Origin: Frankia nepalensis
Lineage (GTDB): Bacteria > Actinomycetota > Actinomycetes > Frankiales > Frankiaceae
Direction of reading: 5' to 3'
Length of the DNA stretch: 53,689 nt
Assembly (NCBI RefSeq): GCF_016786325.1
Contig: NZ_JADWYU010000083.1
Coordinates: 17,612-71,300 of the forward strand
Positions 37,914 through 46,014 of this stretch are shown in pieces. The first letter of the stretch is position 1; each line of letters opens with the position of its first letter. The position numbers and the translations under genes were made by a program. The notes under the pieces are model-generated. The model saw only the letters and a list, made by a program, of their open reading frames with translations, did not search any database and was not told the DNA's origin.

Positions 37914-39043
37914 CAGTACACCCCCTCGACGACGGTCTCGCCGCCGAACTCCCTGACCGGGGCCACGTCGGCGACCGAGTCGCCCACCCGGGCCGATCCG
38001 GGCGGCGGCTCGACCCGGGTGGCGACGTCGCGTTCCAGGTTGTTCGGCAGCAGCGCGGACCGGCTCACGTGGTTCATGACCACCTGGCCCCGCGCCCCGT
38101 ACTCGACCGGCCGACGAGTGTCCGGGTCGACGACCCAGAACGTGATGTAGGGCGCCGGCGGGTCGAAGACGCACGGATCGTCCGCCGCGAGCCCGGGGCG
38201 CTCGACCGCCCCGCCGAGGATCATGGTGCTGCCGTACCGGCCGTAGAGGTCGATACCGGGAAAGACCTCGGTCAGGAACAGGTAGCGGGTGTCGGCGTCC
38301 AGGTGCGCGCCGCCCCATTCGATCGCCTTGACCTTGGCGTTGACGAGCTCCACCAGGTCGTCGTGCCGCGCGAGGCGCTCCAGGAGCGGCGGCGTGATGA
38401 CCATGACCCGGATGTCCTGCGTCGCCAGCACGTGGCGGGCCTGGTCGATGAGGTGGTCGGCGTACCGGTCGGCCTCGTCCGCGCGGCCCTCGGCGATGCT
38501 GCGCTTCACCCACCGCGGGTCGAGGTCGATCGTGAAGCGCAGCCGCCCGAGGCGGCGCGCGAGACGCTGGATGAAGGCACCGAACATGTGCGGCCCGCTC
38601 GGCACGACGGCCAGCCAGTCGGCCCCGATGGGGCAGCGCCGGGCGGCGAGCTCGCCGAGGCTGTACTCGACCGCCCAGTCGAACCAGTCGTCGAGGAAGA
38701 CCACCCGCTTGGGCGGCCCGGTCGTCCCGCCGCTGTCGTACACCCCGGCGATCCCCGGGTCCCGGCCGTAGCCGCGCGGGACGAGGTCGTAGGCCGGCAC
38801 GTCCCGCAGCTGGTCGACCAGGTTGGGGAACCTCGCCAGGTCCGCGACGCCGTGCACGTCCCGGCGGGGGTCGAAGTCCAGGTGTTCGGCCGCCCGCAGC
38901 CAGAACGGCGAACCGGTGTCCGGGTCGAAATGCCAGCGCATCGCGGCCTCGATGAACTCGGTCTCCGGCACGTCCTCACCCGGCCGGTGGTCGAGCACCG
39001 GCTCGGGCAGGCGCACGCCCAGATCGGTGGAAGGTGTCATCAC
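37913..39043 (-). CDS. LuxE/PaaK-like adenylate-forming acyl synthetase
   Basis: The 376-residue product is a short ANL-superfamily ligase. The phosphate-binding loop is VYDSGGTTGPPKRVVF; later motifs include KAIEWGGAHLDADTRYLF and IDLYGRYGSTMILGG, as in LuxE and coenzyme F390/phenylacetate-CoA ligase-type proteins, and the NLERDVATR hinge lies near the end. It would activate a carboxylic acid as acyl-AMP and pass the acyl group to itself or to the coupled LuxC-like reductase. Stop overlaps the reductase start by 1 nt. Upstream of its ATG lies a degenerate repeat tract that runs into the end of the neighbouring phosphatase gene. The acid substrate is unknown. Confidence 0.84.
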   Translation of the reverse strand: MMTPSTDLGVRLPEPVLDHRPGEDVPETEFIEAAMRWHFDPDTGSPFWLRAAEHLDFDPRRDVHGVADLARFPNLVDQLRDVPAYDLVPRGYGRDPGIAGVYDSGGTTGPPKRVVFLDDWFDWAVEYSLGELAARRCPIGADWLAVVPSGPHMFGAFIQRLARRLGRLRFTIDLDPRWVKRSIAEGRADEADRYADHLIDQARHVLATQDIRVMVITPPLLERLARHDDLVELVNAKVKAIEWGGAHLDADTRYLFLTEVFPGIDLYGRYGSTMILGGAVERPGLAADDPCVFDPPAPYITFWVVDPDTRRPVEYGARGQVVMNHVSRSALLPNNLERDVATRVEPPPGSARVGDSVADVAPVREFGGETVVEGVY

Positions 39044-39045
39044 CC

Positions 39046-39145
39046 TCGTCCCCGCTTTCTGGCGTCGTCTGCTTCCTGACGTCGTCTACCTTTCGGCGTC
39101 GTCCGCATTTCTGGTGTCATCGGCATTTCTGGCGTAGGCATTTCC
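39046..39145. repeat. Degenerate about 20-bp tandem repeat between the LuxE-like and phosphatase genes
   Basis: Imperfect copies of GGCGTCGTC(T/C)GC-TT(T)C(C)TG and GCATTTCTGG(C/T)GT follow each other, in part encoding the Asn-Ala-Asp-Asp repeats at the C-terminus of the phosphatase. GC content is lower than the flanks. Confidence 0.65.
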
Positions 39146-40453
39146 GGCGTTCTCGGCGCTCCCTGCCTGGTCGGCCGCGGGCGGGGCCCGCCCGCCGGCC
39201 GGCACCTGGACGGCCAGCAGGGCGACGTCGTCGCGCAGCGCCGAGCCAGTCCAGTCCTCGACCGCGCGGACCAGGTCGGCGAGCACCGCCTGCAGCGTGT
39301 TCGCGGCGCCGAACGCGTGCTCGGCCGCGGGCAGCAGGGGGAAGAAGGCGCCGGTCCGCCGTTCGCGCGCCTCGGCGATCCCGTCGGTGTAGAACAGCAC
39401 CTGGTCGCCCGGCTCCAGCGTCACCTCGACGAGGGCCGCGCCGCCCCCGGCGCCCGCGCCGAGGCCCAGGGGCGGCTGGCGGTCGGGCGGGGCGAGCGGC
39501 CAGACCCGGCCGCGCCGCCACAGCAGCGGGTCCGGATGGCCGGCGTTGACCAGCGCGAGCCGGCGCGCGCCGAGCTCCGCGACGACCCCGGTCACGAAGT
39601 CGTCGGACCCGCCGACGGCGGCCACCTCGGCGTCCAGATCGGGCAGGACCTCACGCAGCCCCGCCCGGCCGCGGGCGACCACCCGGAAGCAGCCGAGCAC
39701 CCTGCTGGCGAGCCGCACCGCGTCGAGTCCCTTGCCGCGGGCGTCCCCGACCAGCAGCCGCGTGCCCCAGCGGCTGTCGACCACCTCGTAGAGGTCGCCG
39801 CCGACCATCGCCCCCGCGGTGGCGCTCTCGTAGCGGACCGCGAGCCGCAGGCCCTCCCGGGACACGGCGGGAACGTCCGCGAGGATCGCCCGCTGGGCGA
39901 CCTCCGCGACCTGGCTGACGTTGGCGAGCGTCGTCTCCCGCCCGGTGTTGTACCGGCTGGCCAGGATCGCCATCACACCGCCGATCGCCACCCCGCCGAG
40001 CCGGACGATCTGCGCCGTCCAGCCACCCGTCGCGGGCGTGTCGAGCTGGCCGTACCAGCCGAGCCCGAGCGCCGTGGCGACCGCCGCGACGGCGTAGACC
40101 GTGGTCAGGCGGGGGCCGGCGAGCGTCGCGGCGACCATGGGGCTGAGCACCGCGAGCTCGCGGATGGTCCACTGCTGGTTGCTGACCTCCAGCGCGATCA
40201 CCACGAACAGGGTGAGCGCCGGCAGCACCACCGCCGCCCACCCGACGGGCCGTGCCGGGGCCGCCCGGGGTCTGGCCGGGGCCGCGCGCCGCCGGCGGTC
40301 CTCCCGGCCCCGTGCCGGCCCGGCGGACCGCGCCCTGCGCACGACGGCCGCGGCCAGCGGGTCTGGCGGGTAGGCCGGCCGCCAGACGTCGCCGGCCCGC
40401 GCGCCCGGCGGCCTGTCCGGTCCGGACGGCGCCTCGCGGGTCCTTGCAGGCAT
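39086..40453 (-). CDS. Membrane-anchored SpoIIE/PP2C-type phosphatase
   Basis: The 455-residue product has a basic Pro/Arg-rich N-terminus of about 75 residues. Three or four short hydrophobic segments follow (AAVVLPALTLFVVIALEV, LTTVYAVAAVATALGLGW, VAIGGVMAILAS), then a cytoplasmic SpoIIE phosphatase: VGGDLYEVVDSRWGTRLLVG, DARGKGLDAVRLA, LALVNAGHPDPLLW, QVLFYTDGIAEARER and LRDDVALLAVQVP. This is the MASE-like membrane plus PP2C architecture frequent in Streptomyces and Frankia, thought to feed anti-sigma-factor switching. The C-terminal tail (NADDTRNADDAER) comes from the tandem repeats. ATG start at 40453; upstream frame extends antisense into the oxygenase gene and is not used. Confidence 0.87.
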   Translation of the reverse strand: MPARTREAPSGPDRPPGARAGDVWRPAYPPDPLAAAVVRRARSAGPARGREDRRRRAAPARPRAAPARPVGWAAVVLPALTLFVVIALEVSNQQWTIRELAVLSPMVAATLAGPRLTTVYAVAAVATALGLGWYGQLDTPATGGWTAQIVRLGGVAIGGVMAILASRYNTGRETTLANVSQVAEVAQRAILADVPAVSREGLRLAVRYESATAGAMVGGDLYEVVDSRWGTRLLVGDARGKGLDAVRLASRVLGCFRVVARGRAGLREVLPDLDAEVAAVGGSDDFVTGVVAELGARRLALVNAGHPDPLLWRRGRVWPLAPPDRQPPLGLGAGAGGGAALVEVTLEPGDQVLFYTDGIAEARERRTGAFFPLLPAAEHAFGAANTLQAVLADLVRAVEDWTGSALRDDVALLAVQVPAGGRAPPAADQAGSAENAGNAYARNADDTRNADDAER

Positions 40454-40632
40454 ACGCCGGCCCGTACCCGGCAGGCCGCCCGACAACCGGCGCCGACGGG
40501 CCCCGCGCCGGACGGTCACCGGCGGGGCACGCGGACGGATCCGCCCAGGTGGACGGGGTCCGGCGCGATGGCGACGGACGCCCGGAGGCGCCAGGACCCG
40601 GGCGGCCCGGCCGGGTCGGGGCGCGCGGACGG

Positions 40633-41622
40633 CTACCCGGCGAAGTTGGCCTGGATGCGTTGGTGGAGGTAGTCGCCCGCGGTGATGTCCGGGTAGCGGC
40701 CGGACGGGCTGGAGATGACGACGTCGGTGTTGGCCTGGGCGAAGAAACCGATGCTGTAGCGGGGGCCGGCGTCCTCCCCGGCGCCGGGGAGGCGGACGCG
40801 GTGGAAGGTGGAGGCCAGCGCGTCGTCGCTCCAGCGCATCAGCATGTCGCCGACGTTGCAGGTGACCGCGTCGGCCGTCGCCGGGACCGACGTCCAGCGC
40901 TCGTCGTCGGCCTCCTTGCCCGGCATGACCTGCAGGCCGGCCTGGCCCGCCCGCTGGAACAGCAGGGTCAGGCAGTCGAAGTCGGTGTGCGCGCCGGCCC
41001 TCCAGATCCCGGGCTGGCCGGCCAGCCCGGGCGGGAGCGGCAGGTAGTGCAGCAGCCGCAGCGTGCTCTGGTAGGTCGCGCGTGCCGGGTCGTGGGCGGC
41101 GGTGAAGAAGGCGCGGGGAAGGCCGAGCCGGTCGGCGAAGCAGGACAGCACCCGCGTCGCCAGCTCCCAGCAGCGACGCTCGAAGCCGAGCATCGTCGCC
41201 TGGAACCCGGCGAGTTCGGCCTCGTCCGGCCAGAGCCCGGCCATCCGCGGCCTGGTGACCTGGAAGGACTCCTTCTGGTCCGCGGTACCCGTCGACGGGC
41301 GGACCTGGGACAGCTTCTCCCAGCCCGCGTTCTGGCCCTTCTTCAGTGCATGCTGGGCTTTCACCGCGTCCGGCAGCGCGAAGAACGCCGCGGCGGCGGC
41401 GAAGGCCGCGTCGATCTCGGCGGCGTCGATGCCGTGGTCGGCGAGCTGAAAGAACCCGATGTCGGCCGCGGCCGACCACAGCTCGTCGGTGATCTCGGAA
41501 CGCCGGCCCTCGAAGTCACGCAGCGAGATCCGGGGGATCTCCCGGTCCGTCGTCTCGGACCCCGCGCCGCCCATGCGGCTCTCGCGGGAAAGTTCCGTCA
41601 AGGTGTACTCGGGCGCGTTCAC
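40633..41622 (-). CDS. 2-oxoglutarate/Fe(II)-dependent oxygenase (isopenicillin N synthase family)
   Basis: The 329-residue product has the DIOX_N region (IPRISLRDFEGRR, AAADIGFFQLADHGID) and the 2OG-Fe(II) core: iron ligands in GAHTDFDCLTLLF (His and Asp) and STFHRVRLP (His), with the 2OG-binding Arg in GPRYSIGFFAQA. It would hydroxylate, desaturate or cyclise a small molecule. GTG start at 41622 is preceded by GGAAGGGG. It lies upstream of the SpoIIE phosphatase and LuxE/LuxC genes, all on the same strand, so a shared role in tailoring a metabolite is possible but not shown. Substrate unknown. Confidence 0.9.
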   Translation of the reverse strand: MNAPEYTLTELSRESRMGGAGSETTDREIPRISLRDFEGRRSEITDELWSAAADIGFFQLADHGIDAAEIDAAFAAAAAFFALPDAVKAQHALKKGQNAGWEKLSQVRPSTGTADQKESFQVTRPRMAGLWPDEAELAGFQATMLGFERRCWELATRVLSCFADRLGLPRAFFTAAHDPARATYQSTLRLLHYLPLPPGLAGQPGIWRAGAHTDFDCLTLLFQRAGQAGLQVMPGKEADDERWTSVPATADAVTCNVGDMLMRWSDDALASTFHRVRLPGAGEDAGPRYSIGFFAQANTDVVISSPSGRYPDITAGDYLHQRIQANFAG

Positions 41623-41796
41623 CGCGACCCCTTCCAACCCGGCCGCCGACCGGCCACGGGACCTCTCGAGCGTAGCGACCAGGGGCGGCGCCCCCCGCGC
41701 CGTCCGCCGTCGGTGTGACCACGCCAACGGTGCGCGCCCGCGCCAGCTGATCGCAAATGCCCGGCCAGGAGCGCCTCCGGCCAGCGGGTCCCCGCC

Positions 41797-43296
41797 TTAG
41801 ATGGTCCTCGTCAGGTAGACGCTGTTCGGGTCCTCCTGATAGTCCCCGAACGGGCCGCGGGCCTCGAAGCCGTGCCGCGCGTAGAGGGCGCGCGCCGGCG
41901 CGAAGAACGCGAACGACCCTGTCTCCAGGCTCAGGCGTCGAAAGCCCATCCTTCTGGCCTCGGCGAGGAGGTGCTCGAGCATCAGCGTGGCGATCCCCTG
42001 CCGCTTGCGCGCCGGATGCGTACGCATGGACTTGACCTCGGCGTGTTCCGCGTCGAGCGCCTTGAGCGCGCCGGTGGCGACGATCGTGTCGCCCTCCAGC
42101 ATCGTCCAGAAGGTCACCTCGGGCACGCGCAGACCGGGCAGGTCGAGCGCGTGCTTGCTGTGCGGCGGGGTGACGGCCCGCATCTCGTCGATGTGCTCCC
42201 GCAGGAACGCGGCGACCTCGGGCCCGGTGAGGTCGTCGACGATGATCCTGCGGGGCAGGAGCCCGGCCGGCGGGACCGCCGCCCACGACTCGATCATGGT
42301 GCGGGCGATCGAGGAGCCGCCCGGCAGCAGCAGCGGCGGTGGCTCGTCGTCCGTCGTACGCCGCCAGTCGCCCCGGCCCAGGGCCTCCCGGACCTCACGG
42401 CGGTGCACCCAACGCGCCTCGGCGATCTCGCCCTCGGCGGGCCACAGCGGCACCTCCGGGTCCGCCACGGCGTGGAAGGCCAGCATGAGCGAGCGGGGGA
42501 ACGGCCATGCCTGACTGCCCAGGTAGCGGACGTCGGAGACGTCGACGCCGACCTCCTCGGCGATCTCGCGGGCGACGCAGGCCTCCAACGACTCCCCCGC
42601 CTCGACGAAGCCCGCGAGCACCGACAGGCGGCCCGCCGGCCAGGTCGCCTGCCGGGCGAGCAGCACCTGGTCGGCGCCGTCGTGCACCAGGCAGATGATC
42701 GCCGGGTCGGTGCGCGGGAACTCCTCATGCCGCGCCGCGGCGCAGACGCGCGACCAGCCCGCCTTCGCCATCCGGGTCGGCGAGCCGTCGCGGGCGCAGA
42801 ACCGGGCGCGGTCGTGCCAGGTGAGCAGGGCGATGGCCGTGGTCAGCAGCGCCGCGTCCAGCGGCCCGAGGTCGCCGCCGATCATGGCCAGACTGAGCCA
42901 GCGGGCGGCCTCGTCGCCCGCCTCCCCCGCGGGGCCCGCCTCCCGGGGGTGGTCGACCCTGGCGGCCCAGTAGACGGTCCCGTCGGTCTCGCCGAGCAGC
43001 ACCGCGTCGTCCGGCGGGGCGCCGGCCAGATCCGCGCCAGCCCGGGTCACCAGCCGGGCCGCGGTGGCTTCCGCCTCCGGCGCCGCGGCGCCGGGCCGAC
43101 CGACCTCGCCGGCGCGGCGGGCGCGCGGCGGCCCCGGCGGCACGATCGGCGCGCGCCCCTCGGTGTCGAGGACGACGACTCGCGCCGTCGCCCAGGTCTC
43201 CTTCTGGCGCTCGGGGTCCAGCCGGAAGGCCTCGTCGCGCCCGAGGGTGGCGCTCGCGAGCGCCGGAGGTCTGACCAGCCCGAAACCACTCACCAC
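41797..43296 (-). CDS. NudC-type NAD(H)/NAD-RNA Nudix hydrolase fused to a GNAT acetyltransferase
   Basis: A single 499-residue frame. Residues about 1-340 are NudC-like: an N-terminal domain, a reduced zinc-ribbon region (FCARDGS...WSRVC, only two of the usual four Cys), the Nudix box GFVEAGESLEACVAREIAEE, and SQAWPFPRSLMLAF, the NudC SQPWPFPxS signature with Pro replaced by Ala. Residues about 345-499 are a complete GNAT domain: VDDLTGPEVAAFLREHI, the acetyl-CoA loop RKRQGIATLMLEHLL, and FFAPARALYARHGFEARGPFG. NudC cleaves NADH and removes NAD caps from RNA. The GNAT would acetylate an unknown amine. No stop or start signal separates the halves, so they are made as one chain. GTG start follows GGGAG. 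Confidence 0.88.
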   Translation of the reverse strand: MVSGFGLVRPPALASATLGRDEAFRLDPERQKETWATARVVVLDTEGRAPIVPPGPPRARRAGEVGRPGAAAPEAEATAARLVTRAGADLAGAPPDDAVLLGETDGTVYWAARVDHPREAGPAGEAGDEAARWLSLAMIGGDLGPLDAALLTTAIALLTWHDRARFCARDGSPTRMAKAGWSRVCAAARHEEFPRTDPAIICLVHDGADQVLLARQATWPAGRLSVLAGFVEAGESLEACVAREIAEEVGVDVSDVRYLGSQAWPFPRSLMLAFHAVADPEVPLWPAEGEIAEARWVHRREVREALGRGDWRRTTDDEPPPLLLPGGSSIARTMIESWAAVPPAGLLPRRIIVDDLTGPEVAAFLREHIDEMRAVTPPHSKHALDLPGLRVPEVTFWTMLEGDTIVATGALKALDAEHAEVKSMRTHPARKRQGIATLMLEHLLAEARRMGFRRLSLETGSFAFFAPARALYARHGFEARGPFGDYQEDPNSVYLTRTI

Positions 43297-43384
43297 CGCA
43301 TCTTCTCCCGAGGACCGTGGCTTCAGAACAGGGCGCCTCGGGAGGCCGGCCGGGGCGCTCGGGTGACGGACGGGGGCGACGGCG

Positions 43385-44233
43385 TCAGCCGGTGGCGATC
43401 TGGCCCAGGACGGCGGCGGCGATGGTGGCCGGTGCCTGGAACGGGCCGAAGTGGCCCAGGTGGTCGTGCACCACCCGCGTGGCCGCCGGCAGCGCCGCGG
43501 CGAGCCCCGGACTGAACGAGGCGGGCGGCAGCTCGAGCCCGGCGCCGCCGGCGGCGATCACGACCGGAATCTTGGCGCCGGCCACGGTCCCGTAGGTGAT
43601 CCCGCCGCTTCCCTCGAAGGTGCGCGCCTCGTGCTCCGGCCGGCAGCGCAGCCGCGCCGAGCCGTCCGGCAGATCCTCGAAGCCATGCTCGACGTAGGCG
43701 GCGAGCGTCTCGGCGGTCAGCTCGCCGAGCGGCGGGCGCGACGCGAAACGCCACAGCGCCTCCGCCCGCGAGGCGAACACCTCCCGACGGCGGCGGGCGC
43801 CGGCGGCGAGCGGGTTCGACCCGGCCGCGGGGAAGGCGCCCGGGGTGACCACCGGCTCGTAGAGGTAGGCCGAGGCGAACAGGCCCGGCCGGTCGGCCTC
43901 GGCCTGCAGCGCGATCGCCCCGCCCATCGAATGGCCCACCGCGTGCACGGGCGCGAAGCCGGCGGCACCCACCGCCGCGACGGCGGCCGCCACCTCTGCC
44001 GTCCATTCCCGCCAGGCGACGTTCCCGTCCATCGGGGCCGGCGTCTCCCCGTGCCCGGGGAAGTCGAGGGCCCACACATGGGCGTGCCCGCCGAGCGGGC
44101 GGGCCAGCGGCGCGTACATCCGCCCGCAGAACCCGGTCGCGTGGCAGACCAGCACCGCCGGCCCGGCTCCCGGGGCGACGCCGCCAAGATCGTGCAGGAC
44201 GACCGTCGTGCCCCGCTCGGTGGCAATCCGCAT
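43385..44233 (-). CDS. Alpha/beta hydrolase
   Basis: The 282-residue product is a cytosolic alpha/beta hydrolase: oxyanion region VLVCHATGFCGRMY, WALDFPGHGETPAP, the nucleophile Ser in AVGHSMGGAIALQAE, and the C-terminal catalytic His in HDHLGHFGPF. The first residues MRIATERGTTVVLHDLGG suggest a prolyl-peptidase/esterase-like member. No signal peptide. ATG start at 44233. It lies downstream of nothing on its strand and is divergent from the nitrogen operon, with 317 bp between. Substrate cannot be told from sequence. Confidence 0.86.
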   Translation of the reverse strand: MRIATERGTTVVLHDLGGVAPGAGPAVLVCHATGFCGRMYAPLARPLGGHAHVWALDFPGHGETPAPMDGNVAWREWTAEVAAAVAAVGAAGFAPVHAVGHSMGGAIALQAEADRPGLFASAYLYEPVVTPGAFPAAGSNPLAAGARRRREVFASRAEALWRFASRPPLGELTAETLAAYVEHGFEDLPDGSARLRCRPEHEARTFEGSGGITYGTVAGAKIPVVIAAGGAGLELPPASFSPGLAAALPAATRVVHDHLGHFGPFQAPATIAAAVLGQIATG

Positions 44234-44395
44234 ACCGGCTTGCTACCAGCCCACACCGGGGCGGACCACGAAAAGTGTCCCGCGTCGCCGCCACCGGACG
44301 CCTCGGTCGGCGCCGAACTCCCTTCTTAGGACACCACGACCGCCAAGGCCGGTCGTCGCGCCGGGCGTGACGGAACGGGCGTGACGGGCGAGATG

Positions 44396-44480
44396 GTCAC
44401 ACGGATGTCACGAACCGTCATATGCGCGTAACCCGCGAAGTTTCCTGTACCGATACTTTGTTTCTCGCTACGATGCGGAT
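44396..44480 (+). promoter_or_regulatory. Candidate control region of the gmaS-mgsABC operon, with phased GTNAC boxes
   Basis: GTCAC (44396-44400), GTCAC (44407-44411), GTCAT (44417-44421) and GTAAC (44428-44432) occur at 10-11 bp steps, one helical turn apart, like the half-sites of the nitrogen regulator GlnR. Two 5-bp GTTTC elements (44440 and 44460) follow. TACGAT at 44469-44474 fits the actinobacterial -10 form TAnnnT, placing the boxes upstream of the promoter as expected for activation. The remainder of the 44234-44550 gap shows no gene. Confidence 0.5.
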
Positions 44481-44550
44481 CGGCGGCAGGCAGCGGGCGT
44501 CGACGCGCCGTCCATCCGGAGCCACTCGATCTGGAGCACTGGAGCCTGAC

Positions 44551-45921
44551 GTGACGATCGACGAAACCGCCCCCCTCACCGCCTCCGCCGCGACGGCCAC
44601 CCCCGAGGTGGACCTCGCCACCCGCGCCCGCGCGGACGGGGTCAGGTTCATCCTCGCTATGTTCGTCGACCTCACCGGCAAGCCGTGCGCCAAGCTGGTG
44701 CCGATCGAGGCCGTCGACGAGCTGGTCACCGACGGCGTCGGGTTCGCCGGCTACGCCGTGGGCGCGATCGGCCAGCAGCCGTCGGACCCGGACCTGATCG
44801 CGATGCCGGACGCGGCGAGCTACACCCCGCTGCCGTGGGTGAAGGAAGGCCTCGCGCTGGTGCACTGCGACCCGCACGTCGAGGGGGTGCCCTGGCACTA
44901 CGCCCCGCGGGTGATCCTCAAGTCGCTGCTCGAGCGGGCCGTCAGCCGCCGCCTCGAGCTGTTCGCCGGCGCGGAGATCGAGTACTTCCTGGTCAACCGG
45001 GGCCCGGACGGCGCGCTGGCGCTCGCCGACCCGCGCGACGTCGCGCCGCGGCCGTGCTACGACGCCCGCGGCCTGACCCGGATGTACGACCACCTCACCG
45101 AGGTGTCGACGGCGATGAACGCGCTCGGCTGGTCGAACTACGCCAACGACCACGAGGACGCCAACGGCCAGTTCGAGCAGAACTTCGCCTACGCCGACGC
45201 GCTGACGACCGCGGACCGGGTCATCACCGCCCGCTACCTGATCTCGGTGCTGGCCGAGCGGCGCGGCATGACCGCGACGTACATGCCCAAGCCGTTCGCC
45301 GACCGCACCGGCTCCGGGCTGCACCTGCACCTGTCGCTGTGGCACGACGGCACGCCGCTGTTCCCCGCCGCCGACGCGGCGGCGCCCTTCGGGCTGTCCG
45401 ACGTCGCGCGCCGCTTCCTGGCCGGCGTGCTCGAGCACGCGCCCGCCCTGCAGGCGGTGCTCGCGCCGACCGTCAACTCCTACAAGCGGACCGGCGCGAC
45501 GTCGACCCGCTCGGGAGCGTCCTGGGCGCCGCGCAAGGCCACCTACGGGGGCAACGACCGCACCCACTACGTGCGGATCCCGGACCACCACCGCGTCGAG
45601 CTGCGCGGCGGCGACGGCTCGGCGAATCCCTACCTCGCGATGACGGTCGCGCTCGCCGCCGGGCTGGACGGCATCGAGCGCGCCCTCGACCCGGGCACCC
45701 CCGGCGCGGCGGCCGCGGGCGAGCCGGCGCGGCCCGACCTGCCCCCGACCCTGCTGCACGCGGTCGAGGCGCTGGGCGCCGACCCCGTCGTGGCCGCCGG
45801 GCTGGACGCGGCCGGGCCAGGGGTGTCGGAGTACTTCGCCGCGCTCAAGCGCGAGGAGTTCTTCGAGTGGCACGCCACCGTCAGCCCCTGGGAACACGAC
45901 CACTACCTCACGACCTTCTGA
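44551..45921 (+). CDS. gmaS: Glutamine synthetase-like ligase (GlnT / gamma-glutamylmethylamide synthetase)
   Basis: The 456-residue product belongs to the glutamine synthetase superfamily, GlnT/GmaS branch. Motifs include FVDLTGKPCAKLVP at the N-terminal beta-grasp, LFAGAEIEYFLV (metal-binding Glu), ATYMPKPFADRTGSGLHLHLSLW (the GxGxHxHxSL ATP/metal region), PTVNSYKRTG, and VELRGGDGSANPYLAM with the Arg and Glu pair. It lacks the Tyr adenylylation loop of GlnA. GmaS ligates methylamine to glutamate with ATP. Plain ammonia or other amines are alternatives. GTG start at 44551 is supported by GGAG at 6-nt spacing. Three genes for a split glutamate-synthase-like enzyme and a regulator follow directly, which favours the methylamine/N-methylglutamate interpretation. 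Confidence 0.83.
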   Translation: MTIDETAPLTASAATATPEVDLATRARADGVRFILAMFVDLTGKPCAKLVPIEAVDELVTDGVGFAGYAVGAIGQQPSDPDLIAMPDAASYTPLPWVKEGLALVHCDPHVEGVPWHYAPRVILKSLLERAVSRRLELFAGAEIEYFLVNRGPDGALALADPRDVAPRPCYDARGLTRMYDHLTEVSTAMNALGWSNYANDHEDANGQFEQNFAYADALTTADRVITARYLISVLAERRGMTATYMPKPFADRTGSGLHLHLSLWHDGTPLFPAADAAAPFGLSDVARRFLAGVLEHAPALQAVLAPTVNSYKRTGATSTRSGASWAPRKATYGGNDRTHYVRIPDHHRVELRGGDGSANPYLAMTVALAAGLDGIERALDPGTPGAAAAGEPARPDLPPTLLHAVEALGADPVVAAGLDAAGPGVSEYFAALKREEFFEWHATVSPWEHDHYLTTF

Positions 45922-46014
45922 ACGACCTTCTGGCTCCTCCCCCGGTTGGCGCCGACACCGGCCGACCGGACCCACAGCCGACCGGACAAGGACGATCGAA
46001 AGGAGAACGGGCCC

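Noticed and set aside
40454-41479. N-terminal extension of the membrane SpoIIE phosphatase
   Set aside because: The extension lies within the oxygenase gene in another frame and is Arg/Pro/Gly-rich shadow. ATG 40453 begins a sensible protein.
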